A DNA stretch of 64,000 nt from Atherinomorus stipes. Taxonomy: Eukaryota > Chordata > Actinopteri > Atheriniformes > Atherinidae. This document shows positions 13,601 to 28,600 of this stretch, one piece after another; position 1 is the first letter of the stretch; each line of letters begins with the position of its first letter. The position numbers were made by a program, and so were the translations under genes. The stretch is taken from the NCBI GenBank assembly GCA_023101725.1, contig JALJCO010009025.1, positions 124,001 through 188,000 on the forward strand, in the 5' to 3' direction. The notes below the pieces were generated by a model that was not told the DNA's origin, did no database searches, and saw nothing but the letters and a program-made list of their open reading frames with translations.

Positions 13601-16600
13601 ATGCTTTGGCTACTGGTTGGAAATTAGTTAACTGTTGTTTTTTTGTTTGTTTGTTTGTTTTTAGATTGGGGGGGGGGGGGGGGGGGGGGGGGGTTGGGGC
13701 TTATCTTCAAATGGTACAGGATGAACAGGGAATATAAATAAATGCTATAAATATTTACCTGCACACCCAGAATTCCAAAAACAATGAAAAAAGCACAGCA
13801 GATGAGCACGATATTCCCAATTGGTCTGAGAGATGTGATCAGAGTTTCGACCACCAGTTTCAGACCTGGAGCCCGACTTATCACCCTGCAACACACATAA
13901 ACACACCCTTAAAGTCAAGCCTAGCAAGTACTCAGAATATCAATGGAGTAAACACAAGTAAACACTGGAGGAAACTTCCGGCCCGTCTACCTGAGTGGAC
14001 GCAGTGTACGAAGCAGACGAAGGACCCTTAAGATGCCAAAGATTCGATTACCACCTGCTGACGCCATGGAGACCAGGATGTCCACCAGTGACACAAACAC
14101 CAACAGGCCATCTAAGACATTCCAGCTGCTCTGCAGGTACACACCGCTTCCAAAGTACAGCCCCATCGCCACCACCTTATCCCCCCCAACACACACAAAT
14201 CCAGTAAAAGTACTTAAGTCATAAAATAATATGAGGAGTAAATTGAGACCAAGAGCTTTTCTGATCCCCGACCAGGAAGAAAATGGCCTCTTTATGAGCA
14301 AAATTAGAAAATGACTTTTACGGGAAGTGCTCATTCAGAGAAAGAGTACTGTTATGGTTACCTTGATCATCATCTCGCCCACGAAGATAACAGTGAAGAT
14401 GTAATTGGACACACTGAGAAACACTCGTTCCTGTCACACACACACAAATATGCATACAAGTGAGAGCGTGCACCAACACAGAGAGAGAAGCACATTTGTT
14501 GTTTTAAAGGTTATGTGTCTCAGTAGTTTTAGCTTTGATTCTTGACTGCAACATGTTACATAATGAGCTAGAAAAAAAAAAAAGAGAGAGAGAAACATGG
14601 CGGTTGTAGTGGAAACAACATAAAACATGCAGGCAACACGAGGTTTGATCGTGGCTTCCTCTTTCATCAGCTTAAAGCATAAACCTGTCTACACATATAT
14701 ACAGTATGTATGTGTGTGACATCTATTCATTCTTATCTATGAGGACCAACTCCCAACTTCAAAGGACTCTTTAAAGTGAACATATTTTACCTTTCAGCTT
14801 TTTTCATTACATTCAGAGTGCTATAAAGCTTTTTTTTTTTTCTTTTTGCATGAAAAGCTTAGTAAAGTCCAGACCAAAAGGAGTTACTCTCAGACGGCAC
14901 TGCACTTTAACTGCTTTAAAACACCTGGTTTGGACTCCTGGCTTCCTTCACTTCACCATGAAACAAAATTGCATGCGTCCCCAGAGATCAGTTTGACACG
15001 CCTCAATCAAAGGGGGCAGCTGAATAGTCCAAAAGAATACCTCCCTCTGTCTTTTCCCACTACACCTTTATTATACCTCATTGATAAACATCACAAGGTC
15101 AAGGAAAGATGAGGAAGAATTCGTGAGAACTAAGGGATAGACAACTGCAGTGGATCACACTTACTTATGAGACCGAAATACATGTTTCTCATGGTGAAAA
15201 TACTCCGCTCTTCTGCTGTGACATGAAGATATAAATAAAAACACCTCAGTCGAGATATTGCCTCATCATCGCGGCTGGTACATTTTTAAAAAAGGGGGGA
15301 AAGCCACAAAACATAATGCATGGGTTTTTATATCTATGATAATGCTCACCCTCCTGTCCTCAAATTTATTTGCATGAATCCCGGTTAATACAGTATGAAT
15401 CTGTGGAAATACCTGAACCTCATTTAGATGCTGCTGTCACGAGGCACTGCAGGCATTACCTCTTTTCTGTTCGTAAAGAATGGTGTAGTATTTCCCAGAC
15501 TAAAGGACATTTGAAAGGAAGCACTGGAGCTGTCATTTACATTTAGAGAATTCAACCTTCTCCCAGCTTAGCTGCCACTTTCAGTGTCATTTTAACAGCA
15601 GGAGCCTTTGCCAGTAACTAAAGACTTTGAAAGGTTGTGGTCCCTGCATTGTCAGATAATTTCCCCCCAAAACATCCTGAGAGGGGAGGTAATATATAGC
15701 ATTTAACTTAATCAGAGTTCAATGAAAAAAAAAATTAAAATATGATGTTTACATCATATTGTATGTGCAGAAGCACAAATAAACACTCAAACCTTTGCAT
15801 AGTCATGTATGAAGCTGCCACACTGCAGATTTTTGTTGCTGCAGCTCAAACTCCTCAAACTTTTTCGTGGTAGAAAAGACAAATTTTCAAAATCTAGTTT
15901 TTGAACATGTTTGTTCTATATCCACCTGCAGGCTTCTGTGTTTCTTCTCTCAATTTAAAACATTTCAGAACAAAGAGAAATTGTTCAAACGCACCCAAAG
16001 AAGAAAAAGCAGAAGAACAACCAGCTGACAAACCTGTGCAAGGGAGGAAACTTAAAGAACCAGGAGCTAACACTGGTTCTTTTTAGATTAAGAGTACTTG
16101 AAATTCTAAAATTTTCTGTATGCAAAAGAAAAATCTAAGTATTGAAGTATATATAAAAGGTTGAGGTCAGGCGTTATGTTAGTGCAGTGTCATGTCATAA
16201 TGACTCCTTTTAAGTAGAGCGAATGAACACATGAATGTACTGTGTGTGTTTGCACTACCATGCTCCTGGGATGTATGTCAGGTCTCTCCAATGCAATGGT
16301 GATGCAGTTTAGAAAAATGAAGAGGAGGACAATGTGATCAAACAGCTTGTGGCCAATCACCCTCTGACACCACAATCTGAACCTGAGGGCAAACATGACG
16401 AGAAGAAAAGAGCATCAGAAGCTACATTTCAGTCACCAGCATCACTTCTGTTACTGCATTTGTCAACACAAAGTCTGTGTTTCTGCTTGACCAGCTTTAA
16501 ATGATAAAAGTGAGAACTGTAGTACTGATCTCAAGCTGCAAGTTTCACATCATGACTGTGAATTTTCACACATGCTTTAATTTTAAGCCACCTAAAACAC

Positions 16601-19600
16601 TCGGGAGAATATCAGGAGCTGCCCTTGTGTCTGCGTGTGTGTGTCTGGATTGTGTGTATTTACTGGTTCTGTGGACCAAACAGATAGAGAGACCACTCTT
16701 CATGCTCCAGGCACCACTGAGGCTCATATGGTTCTAGCATCTTCTTCAGCTTCTTACATAAACTCTACAAGAAACACACACATTCGGAAAAAAACAGGGG
16801 AGAGAGAGAGAACACTTACATGCTTGAATTCTCAATTACATGAAAAATACTTTTATATGCTGTTTACTATTTCATAATGTAGTTCATTTAACGACCATCA
16901 TGCAATGTTTATGCTCAGAATAAGATTTCAATTATTTAAATTTAGGTTTAAATCTCCTGAAGTTGTTGTGGTATGTTCACAAAAATGCCAACACAGCTCA
17001 GGAAAATGTTCTACTATTTTCTACATAGTATACATTTAAATTCTGCTAATTAAACAGTTTCAAAATTATGCAAGTGCTGCAGGTCACCCAGGTTGGAATG
17101 CATGTCTTTTCCGAATAATTAGAAGCAGCTTTTGGACTGTTGGACATGCCTAACCTTGCTTTTTTCTTCATGTAATCTACCCCAAAGGCAGGATAGCATC
17201 AAAATGCTATTTGCTTTTACAAAAAGTGATCCTGTAAAATTGCCATAGCATCAGTATTCACCTCCTCAGTCTCTTCCTCGTCTTGATCGTTGTGGTGATA
17301 TGATGTCAGAGGCGCGTCATCAAAGCTGTGGTCCGGGAAGTGAAACGTGGTGCCGTTGCAGTCGGGTGAGAGGAGAATGGGCACTTGCAGGTAATCGGAC
17401 TGATCCAGAGACTGATCCCTGCTGCTGAAGTTGGAGCACGTGTGCATGTCGGACAGCAGGGACTCCATCTCTCCTGACTGGCTCCTCCTGTGGAGGCTGG
17501 AGGTTCTGCCGATACTGGTCCAGCTGGAGCGACGGCTCTCTGGCCCACTTTCCCGCAGAGACTGCGAAGACAGCAAAACGTGGTGGGATTTCTGGCTGAA
17601 GTGTAAAGATTTCTTTCATAGCAGATTTAAACTACGCTCTTTAGTTTTTGGCTACTAGAAGTATTCTAGTCATTTGATGTGGCACTGAATGCTTATGTAC
17701 TTAAAAACCACAAGTTAGCAGGTCCTAATGGGATCGTTTTTATTATTATCAAAGAGGGCTTTAGTTAGTTGATGCCATGTTTTCAAAATCAGTGACTGCT
17801 GTTCACAGTTAAGATTAAATTTATGCTAATTGAATATGTTAATAGTAATTCAGTTGTTTTAAAATTCAGTGTATGTGAGCACAGAGTAGCAGAGAGGCAA
17901 CAGATATGAAGGGCTTACACAACTGTAGGTTGTAAGTGTAAAGTGCTTTACAATATTACCAACATAATTATATTTTCTATAGTGAATATTAAGTTTGACA
18001 AATATAAACATGATGTACTGGTGTTTTGTCTAAAGTTTGATATAATACTTTGATATAATCCTCTGTTACGTAGCCTAGCACTGAGGGACTGTGACAACTA
18101 AAATTGTTTAATCCAACCAGTTTAGACAAACAAAAAATTGTATGTTACGTTTCTTAAAATGCCAACCCAGCTTTACAATGAAAACAAAAGTTATTTCTTG
18201 CATTTTTTATAAGTAATTTTTCCTTTTAATTGATGACAATAATTAAACATAAGGAAGAAAAAAAAAGATATATGGGCGCTGTTTCAACTATGAACAGTTA
18301 AACCTGCAGCCATTTATTTGTCTAACCATTATTTATACTGGTAATCTCCCTGAGACCCCAGGTCTGATTTTCAAAAGAGAGCTTAGAGGTCAGACATGCC
18401 AGACTCAATCTTTTACACAAGTAATATAATGGACCAACCTTTTTGCACTTCTCTTCTTTCAAATCAGGCCTTTCTAAATTAGTAATTGAACAGACCTGAG
18501 CTAATTTAGCAGACATATTGACACCCAGATGTAATTCCTGAGGAAAAGATAAGGATGCTGCCTGATTAGACTGCAGATGATTCACTATTAGTCAAAAAAA
18601 GTTCAAAAACAGGAGTGGGCACTGGTGACAGCCAGTTTCCATTTAAAAACAGGAAACAAACATCTTTTCTCAGGAAACATCTCCTCAGCAAAGTATTTGC
18701 ATTAAATTGCCCAAAGCAGCCTCAAATAAAACTGGCATTTACCTCAGATGTAAGCCATGGTTATCAATACACAAAGGGCTACGTGACTAAACTGAGTTGG
18801 TGAGAAATGTGCAAAAAGGCTTGTCAAGAGAGGACTACCAGTGTAAACAGTGAAAATATACTTTGTTTTGCAAATGTTTTATTAGGATGGAAATACAATT
18901 ACGTTGTAGGGTTTTGAGAATAAAAAAAATACTTTGTATGTAATACTAAAACTGTTTAAGGCATGCTTAAGTTCTTGTTTCTTTCAGATTGGGATATTGC
19001 CGTTGTTCCGTTGTTCGGCATATCCTTTGCAGAATAACATCTTTGATCTTTCAGATCATTCTTGAAGCTTAGCTCAGCCAGGATTTATTTTCCTCTTCAT
19101 TATCATTTCTCCGATTTGACTCCCTCTTTAAATCAATTTTATTGTTGTCAGTTAATGTGCAAGCAATACATGTAAAAGCATGAGGTGCCCAAAGCTCACC
19201 GGCGACCTCTGCTCAAGACTGTTGATGTCCATGGAAGCACCACTTGCCCGGCGTGACTGGCTGGAGTTTATTGTGGGTGTGGCTGCAGTATGCGTGATGA
19301 CTGGCAGTGGTGGAGGAGGAGGGGGAGGCATGGAGGCCTTTGGATTCAGGAGACCATTGGGGCTGAGCATCATTGCCTGGATCTTGAGCTCTGCACACAC
19401 AGAACAATCAGTTTTAAATGAGTTCTCTGGTTTTATTACTTATCTATATTGATATAGCTGATATCTGCAGCAGCTCTGCAGGTTTGGCTCTTGAGAAGAG
19501 CTGCAGCTACCACTGAAGACTTTCCTCTTGTAGCAACTCAATTTAGCATTTTATCTTTAAAGACTAAATATGTCAAAATGGAAAAATAAAAAAAAGGCCT

Positions 19601-22600
19601 CACAGTTGCTCAGGTCAATATGTTTGACCTGAGATCCAGGTTTGCTGTGGCCTGAAGTAAACATATTTTCCATATGGCCATTTACATTTCTTGGCAGCGG
19701 TCCTGATCTTTATATGGTATGCATGTAACTACCTCCTTTTGAAAAGGTTATATATAATATTTCAGGCTAATTGTTTTAAAACAGGCTCATTTTCAGGCAA
19801 TGCAAGCATTCATCTCTGGTAGAATTGAGAGAAAGCTTAGAAATTAGATTCTATATCTCGAAATACAGAAATAATGAATCATGTTTGCAGCTTGCAGAAC
19901 AAGACATTTTCCTATTTAATATCTACATGCCTATAGATCTATAGTCGTCCTCAAAATGATTCATACCCTCCAATTAAAGAAGGAAAAAAAATCAGTTGTC
20001 AGTGAAATAAGTTGAAATTGACAAAAGTAATAATAAATACAAATTCTATGAAAATCATTGATTTTGAATTTTGGTTCAAAAGAAATATTAAAAACAAACA
20101 CACAAAAAATAAAACAAGTAAACAAGCATGATCGGGCTCCGAAACTAAAATTTTGTTGAGCAACACTTTGAGGCAATCACTGCAATCAGGTGTTTTCTTT
20201 CACGCCCAATCAGATGTCTGCACCTGTTGACAGGTGTTTTGGTCCACTGTTCATGGGAAAGATGCTCTAATGTGTCCGGGACAGTTTTTTTTTTTTTTTA
20301 ATTATTATTATTATTATTATTTCCAACCACAATTCAAAAACAATATTTTATTTCACTAAATCATAATTTGTAACTTTTTATTTCTCATTAGTTTCTAGTT
20401 TCCTGCTATTTGAATTAATATTGTGAATTTTGCCTTTTCTTTAATTGGAGGGTATGAATAATTTTGACTGCATACATCTATCTATATATTAGAGGTGCAA
20501 CCATACAAAAAATTCTCGGCTCGGTTTGTCACTGTTCGATACTTTTTCAGTACAAACCCCCCCCCCCCCCCCCCCCCCCTATTTTCTTCCCTTTTTTTTA
20601 ACTCAATGTCCTTTTGTCCTCAACGGTTTACCATCAGGATCATTCTCAACGTGAAAACCAAAGCAGTTCCAGATCTGAATGTAGTTGAACACAGATCCAC
20701 TGAGTTTTCAACACAGAGCTCATCATCATCAGAACACAGGTTGATGAAATAAATGAAAAACTCTGTATTGTTCGATATTTCGATACATAGTGCCCATGTT
20801 TCGAGACACTCCTGTACGGTTCAGTTCGATACAAATGTATTGTTGCACCTCTATATATATATATCTATCTCTAGCTTGGGCTAATTGTAATGATGAACCA
20901 GCTTATATTTGTAATGTATGTGTATAAATCACTGCATATACAAAAGTTTGAACAAACACCAAAAACTAAGCCATATGATCCAACTTGTACCTGCAGCATA
21001 CAGCTCTCTCAGCTTCTCCTCATCCTGGTAAAGGAGGGATTGCCCCTCATCATCAGCTTCAGATTTGTTTGCATCCCCCTGAAACACAGATACACAATCA
21101 CACAGAGCTCCAAGATGACATCATTGTTTTTTGCATCATCACTTTGAAAACTGTATGACTGTAGTTTCTACACTGAGCAGTGGAAAGGTGAAAACATTAT
21201 CATTTTAAGAGGATATGACTAAGAAACAAAGAGCAGGAGACAGACGGGCAGAGGGAATCTCCAGCGTTCTCTCGTTGAGTTATGTGCATTGCTTTGGCAG
21301 CGATCTCCTGTAGTCACGCCAATAAAGCTTTACTGAATTTAATTAAAATTCACGCCAGAAAGATTGAGGCAGACGGCTTTGGCAAAGGCTATCTATATGT
21401 GTGTGTGTGATAGGGAGCAAGTGTTCTCTGATGCTAGAGATAAAAGATGAAAACTAAACAACAAAAGCTCACCAGCTGTGAATGGCAGGCGATATCAAAC
21501 ACTTCCCTACCCTGGAGAGTATTACGACTGTGTGTGCGTGTTAGCGAGAAAGATAGATAGAGGAAGAGAGGAATACAGGAGAAAGAGGGGAAAACAAGTG
21601 ATGATAAAGAGAGGGAGAGGAGAAACCACAAGCAGGATGGTGGAGATTATTCTCTAGTAGGCTGCTTTGGTATCAGTGCAACTGGGGAAAATGAGTCTTC
21701 TTCGCTCTGCCCTGTTCTCCAAGTATCTGTGATAAAACTGCCTGTTTGCCCTTACTTCAGCTTGAAAGCCCTCAACCAAAATGGCTACAAGCAAGTTGAA
21801 TAGGACGTAGTTTCCAAAGGTCATGAGGGCCACAAAATAGAGAGCAGCCAGCGGCGAAGTTGAGGCCATCCCATTATAGAGCACTGCGTTCCAGTCCTCC
21901 TGGGTGAGGATCTACGAATTAGGAGATGTGGAGAGAGGTCTTAGAAGACAAACTCTGGGAGGAAGAAAAACACACAGTCAAACACTAAAGGTCCTGAAAT
22001 GCAAGCTAATTTGTGAGTAGGGGGTGCAAACATAATAACACATGCATATTCTTTTAATACGTAGCAGTCATTTGAGCAATTATGATGCTCATCAGTGTTA
22101 AAATGAGCTGGTGTGTTTCTCTACTCTTCCTCCCCCACTGCTTTGGAAGCAAAGCCTACCTGCCCACTGGGAGAGTTTTCATATTTTGTTGAAAAATTGA
22201 GCGTGACTGCTCCAAAATTGGAGCAAATGAAATAATAGAGAAGATAATCAGCAACTGCTGTTTGAATTTGTATCTTTTTTTATTTCAAAATGGTATTAAA
22301 ATGCAGCGCATACATAAAGTTTTCAGAGCCCCTTTAAAAATTGTTCTTTCAGACTCATCTTAGAATATATTTCTTGTCAGGAGTAAAGATTTGGAGAAGT
22401 ATTTATGCCCCTTTTTTTGTTCAGCCTCTCACTTTCTGCTGGTGTTAAATCACCTGCCTTTTTGGAAATGATCCTACAGACTTGACATTCCTTCTCTTTG
22501 GAGGTTTCTCCTTTTCTAACAGAAATGTTCATGCTCAAAACAGTTTAATGGGACAAATCTGTGTGCAACTATTTAGGATTTTTAAAAAAAAATGTTCTAG

Positions 22601-25600
22601 TACTGTAGGTTTACAGCTAGTTTTCTTATAGTTTCTTATATTTTATTATATGCACCGTGGGTTTGAGAGAACTGTAATTTCTTCTGTGTTGTATGTCTAA
22701 CATGGGGCACATTTGACAATAAAACTGACTTTGACTTTGACAGGTAGGTCCAGATTGGATCGTGCCACACTTTTCCTAAAGTTTTTTCAAAGCTTTTCTT
22801 AAAGCCATCTGTGTTTTATGTCACCATCTTTTATATGTAAAATCACCAACTGTTCTGAGATCAGGGTTCCTATTTAAAAAGTTACATTTAAGACTTTTTA
22901 AGATCTTTTTAAGACCACTTGGAACAGAATTTAACGCCCATTTCACGGACACACTGGCAGAAACACAGATTCCTCTACATTTACAAAGATATTTTCAAAA
23001 AAGATAGATTGAACAACAACTTTTGGCCATCATTACCTATATTTATCATTGGTACCCGGTTTGAAATTTCCTTCCAAAACGTAAAGAAGATGTTCAGGCA
23101 AACCTCAGGCAGATAGGTGACGGCTACACAAAGACCCGCCCAGACCTCTTCCTGATATAAATCTGAGCAAAAGATAATTTTAGACCTACCATACTAAATT
23201 TAAGACCACAACTGTCAAATTTAAGGACTTTTTAAGGTATTATATGCAGATTTGTAAATTCAAGACTTTTAAGACTTTTCAAGACCTCGCAGGAACCCTG
23301 TGAGATACCAAAAAGAAAGATTTTCACCTCAAATTGCTTTCCATTTTCCTGCATCTAGTTTTCCCTCTTTCCCAACTAGTCTCTCAACCCCCGCTGAATA
23401 AACACACGCAGAATGATTCTGCCATCAACATGTTTGACTGGAGGGGTTGTATCAGTAAGGTGATGCTCACAGTCTGGTTTCCTTCACACTGCTGAGAATT
23501 GTGCTAAAATAATTTGATTTTATTAGATAAGAAGTCATAGCAGGCTAAGATGCGCACTTTAGTGAAGCTTCTGTGTGGCCAGTCTACCATAAAGGCCGGA
23601 CTGGTGGAGGGTCTCATTGATTGTTGTCCTTCAGGCTCTCTCATATCCTGACATTCTGGTTTTATACAATCTGGTTATTGGTCTGACCAAAAGAGAGTAC
23701 TTTTTCATGTGTGCGTGTATGAGTGTTACAACAAAGGGTATGTGTACTAAACACAGACCCTGTTTCTGTCTTTCTGTCTTTAATTATTTACAAAAACTGA
23801 TTATTTTTGCTTTATAGAATATTGTCTGTGAACTAATAATAACATAATAAATATAAACTCAGTCCAAAACTTCCCATATGCACTTTATAATTCATCAGCT
23901 TGAACAACTCCTCTAAATCAAATACTTATGCAGTACTTGCTCACTCTGAATGTGTGTGTGTGTGTGTGTGTTTGTGTGTGTGTGTTTTATTCCAACCTGA
24001 AACACAGTGACTGTTGCCCACAGCAGAGAGTCAAAGTTTTTTCTGTCAGGTAAAGTGTCTCCGCTGTCCTGCCCCAAACCGAATTTACATCCGAACAGAT
24101 GCATCCCCAAAATACTGCAATACACACACACACATGTTGTGTGAGAGGCAATTACATCTGAAAAAACAAAGCTGACAAAACATTTTGGCTTGTGCATCTA
24201 AGCCTGCACTTTCACAAGAAGACCAGAAAGTACCTGAATATGAATATGAAGAGCATCAGAAGCATGCAGAATGTGGCCACGTTATCCATAGTCTTCATCA
24301 GTACCACCAGCTGCCTCCTCAAGGCAGGAAGGAACCGGACCAGCTTCAAAACTCTCAGCAGACGGAAGGTACGCAGCACCGACAAACCTCCGTCAGCCTC
24401 ACCCACAATCTCCCACACACTGAAACACACATACAGGATATGCCAATTATAAAGACAATACACCCCAAAGCAATCCAGAAACTATTATCCATTAAAGCTG
24501 CAATAGCCTTTCAGTTAGCTTAAGTGTCACCAACAAAACAGCTCTCTTCAGAGGGGGAAGATTAAAATTCTTCTCCATGGTTCATGCTGTAACAACAAAA
24601 ACCAAATGGGCCACATTCTGTTTACAATCCACCATCCAGTGAAGTGCTATAGCAACACGAACAGGCAAAGTAAACAAGCAAGGCCTTCAAACACAGATAC
24701 ATAATTTAGCTTGTAGTAATGAAATGAGCACAAGCCTGCTGGACTACAAGTGAAACCATTTGGTTGTGTTTTCTCAGTCAGCATCACTGTGACAGCAGCT
24801 GCATAACTGTGCCACAAGGATCAAAAGGATTTCCCACTGACAAGAGAAGGATTCAATGACAGAATTCCCAGTTTGGGGTAAACATATGGGCATACATTTT
24901 TCCCCACCTGATTATGACAATGATGCTGTCAAAGCCGTTGTAAGGATTCTTGATGTAGCCAAAGATCCCGAGAGCCAGGAGCTTCAGCAGCATCTCCAGA
25001 CTGAAGAGGCTGGTGAAAACCATGTTACTGATCTCCAAAATATCTGTCAGCTCCTGTGGCTGAAGACATGCAGTGTTTGTGGAGACAAAAGAGGGATTGA
25101 TGTACAGAGAGAGGCAGGCAAAGAAAAAAAGGAACAAAAAAACAGAGATACACAGTCAGTGTAAAGCACAGCAGAGTCAACCTGTTAGGAGTTGCTAAAA
25201 ATGATGGTAAAGGCTGTAGTGTTGGTGTTTGTGAGCTAATGTGCGCCACAAATTTAGAATAGAGTTAGCAAAGGCATTTCTATTATTAATATTTTTAATA
25301 TTATTGATGTTACTCAGTGGTGGTTCTCAAACTGTATAAGAGGATTGCAGGAGGGACTCGAGACTGGAAGGAAAACATTTCTGTCTTGTTAGCAGAGCTG
25401 TGATGATTTAGCAAGACTTATTTAGACTGCAAACAAAGTCCCAAGTACAAACAGGTAATTCTGGATAATTAAAGCAGACAGGCTCATTAAATGAAAATGC
25501 AAGTATTCAGGAAAATATTATTAAAAACTTAGTTGTTTAGATCATCTTCCTTTGTTTCTTATATTCCAAGATGTAGAAATGAAAAGGAGAAAATTAAATT

Positions 25601-28600
25601 CAGTTTTGCTTATTTATTAGTTGGCTTAGAATAATCAAACTAATAATGGCCATGAAACTCCAAAAGGACGTCAGTACACCAGATATAAGAAGCACAAGCA
25701 AAGCTAACTTTTTCAACTATGCTGTTGGAGTCCTAAAGACACTATCTTATAAAAAAGCAAGTATGTGGAAATCGGTGACTTTTCTCATATATCTAGACAA
25801 GCAAGCATTTGATCCACTAGGATTTGATGTTCTTTTTGCTACTGAGGCATGTGGTGTCACCAAGTCAGAATATAAAGAGCTCTCTGGAGAGCAGCTGCAG
25901 AGGAAAAAGGTTGTGGCTACCTCACATACTGGTGAATAGTTTCTTTCTTCTTCAGTCTTTACACTTAAAATGAATTTTTAAAAGCTTGTTCAAATACGTG
26001 TCAAGGATTGGTCATGCATGTAAATTTGAGCATTGTGTTCAATAAAGAAAATGTCTGAGATCCAGGATGTGTAAGTTTTTGTTGCAGCTCTGCTCATAGC
26101 ATCAGGAGAAGCTGAAGAGACTGAAAGAACAGTGAGAAAACCTCAGACATGTGACCTGCGTGGCCATTTCCACTATCAGTAACAGCAGACGTGTGATGCA
26201 GACCAAAGGCATCCTTTCAGAAGAATAACTTCAAACATCTGTAAAGCATCTGTAGCGGAAATGTCAGCGTAGGAGCCATTTGTTATTTTTTGTCACCTCC
26301 ATTTTTTGTTTGTATTATCACAGTGGGTGGCGGTAAAAAGGCAACTGGTGTAATAAATGGCAGCAATAATTGATAAGGGACATTAATCAGCCTGGGTGAG
26401 GGAGGATAACACAGTTTTTACCGCTTTCTCTTTTTCCTTTGTTTCAATCTGAAATGTGACCTGTCATCATCGCACATCATGATGAATCCTTGAAAATAAA
26501 GAAGAACATCTCTCAACATGGACTGTGGCTATTGGACTAATTTTTGAATGGTGTTTTAAACAAATCTCGGCTTTCACCCAGCTCCCATAGTCAGTAGAGT
26601 TAAGTTTGGGTGCTGCCTCATTGTTCAAGCTGAATCGAAGGTGGACATTGAAGTAGCATAATGACCCACGTCACAACAGCAAAACTGCCAATGATTACAA
26701 GAAAGAGGGTTATGGAACTAGTTCTTACAAAAGGTTGAATCCCTTTTAAATGCTATGGATGGATTTAAAAGGTGCTAATATACTTTTTAAAAAGGCATGC
26801 AAAAGTAACTCCCAATAAAGTACTGCCTTCTGCGACCTATACCTGTTTTGGTGTATTATTCAATTTATCATTTAAAAAGTCCAGATATGCAAAAAGAAAA
26901 GTCCACAACTACCATTAAATTTAGGTTACAAGGGTCTTTATGTGATCATTTAACACTGCAAACCCCAATTTCAATGAAGATGGGACATTATGTAAAATGT
27001 AAAGAGTAATAGAATACAGTTGTTTTCAAATCCTCTTTATATTCAGTTGAATACATTGCAAAGACAAAATATTTAATCTTCAAACTGATAAACTTTGTTT
27101 TTATGCAAACATTTGCTTATTTTGAAATGGATGTCTGCAGCACATTCATGTGTAAGTTGCACATGATTAGTCCAAGGACTAATGCTTAGACTAGGCTAAG
27201 ACTTTTAGCCTAGTCTAAACACCGTAGTACTTCCAGAGGATTCTTTTATTATTCGTTAAGCCACTGAACAGAAACTTATGAACCCTTCATGCACACACAC
27301 AAAGGTGCCGAACATAAGGGATAGATCTGAGCTCTGTCTACACAAAACAGACAACTTAGCAAAGAACCAATGTTAAACTGTACCTATAGGTACTTTGTCA
27401 CCAGACATTAACAAACGTACATAATGTGCTTCCATTTCTTTTGCAGCATCAATCAGAAATGCCAAAGATAAACACAGTATGATGGGCATCAAATGTTTTC
27501 TGCAATAATAATGTGATTACCGGAGAGCTATTAGCTGAAAACTTGGCAAATCTTTGCATGGTGTGCAGTGTTCTAAAAGCTTTGAGGAAACTGGACAAGT
27601 GGAGGACAAAATGAGTGACGAAGCTAAAAAAAAATAAACTTTCTACCGCAAGAAATCTAAAAGCGGTGTCCATAAGAAACAGAAAACAGCAAAGACCTGA
27701 CACAGGACCTAAGAGACATGTCTGAACCTTCAGTTGATCACTGGTGATCACTGAAGCCTCATCAGAAATGGTCTCCATGGAAGGGTGGCTGTCAAGAAGC
27801 CATTTTTAAGTGAAAGAAACAGGGAGACAAGGCTGAAATATGACAAAATACACCAGAACTGGACTGAAAATCAGTGGCAAGCTCTGTTAGTGTGATGAAT
27901 CCTCCCAAGAGCCTGGACCTCAACATTAATGAAGCAATGTGGGATCATCTTGGCAGAAAACGCAACAAAAGGCAGCCAAGATTTAAAGGAGAGCTTTGAA
28001 ATGTCCTTTCCAAAAGCCTGGAGAAATATTCCTGAAGACTACTTAAATAAATTACGAGAAAGCTTGAGGGTTCAGGTTGTCACAAAATAAACATTGTCAT
28101 ACCAAATATTAACTTATAAAAAAAAAACAAAAAAAAACCCTCTAATGTCTTTTCTACAGTATTTACATTCATGATTGCATATATTTTAATAAATTTCTCC
28201 ATTTACTTAATGTTTCTCTGGCAATTCATAAAGAAATGAGGGGTGTCTAGACTTTTGTACAGAACTTTGTGTACTTAAAGACACACAAGTAACTTTTAGA
28301 CCTTAAAAACTGGTTCTCTCGTTGGGGGCAACAAACACATTTGTATAGCGCGGAGGGCGGGGCGAAGAGCAAAGGAAGTAAAGGAGGGGGGAGGAGAGGG
28401 GTCAGTAAGGAAAGGGAATAGGGGATTGAATGGGGAGGATGGGGGAGGAAGGAGGAAGAAGGAGGAGGAGGAGAGAAAGAGGGATAGGGGGAAGGGGGAA
28501 TGAGAGAGGAGGGGGGGGGGGTGGGATCTATGTGTCTTAAGATTGATAAACTTATGGAAAATAGTTAATCTACTGATATCAGTGTGTGTACTACAGTAGT

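Noticed and set aside
17217..17261. Extension of exon 17 to the in-frame stop
   Set aside because: The GAGGAG|GTGAAT donor joins exon 18 in phase and restores the conserved linker, so the extension is intron.
25646..25939. 97-codon open frame on the plus strand in intron 10
   Set aside because: No recognisable domain, no splice or promoter signals, opposite strand to the host gene; likely a chance frame in AT-rich intron.
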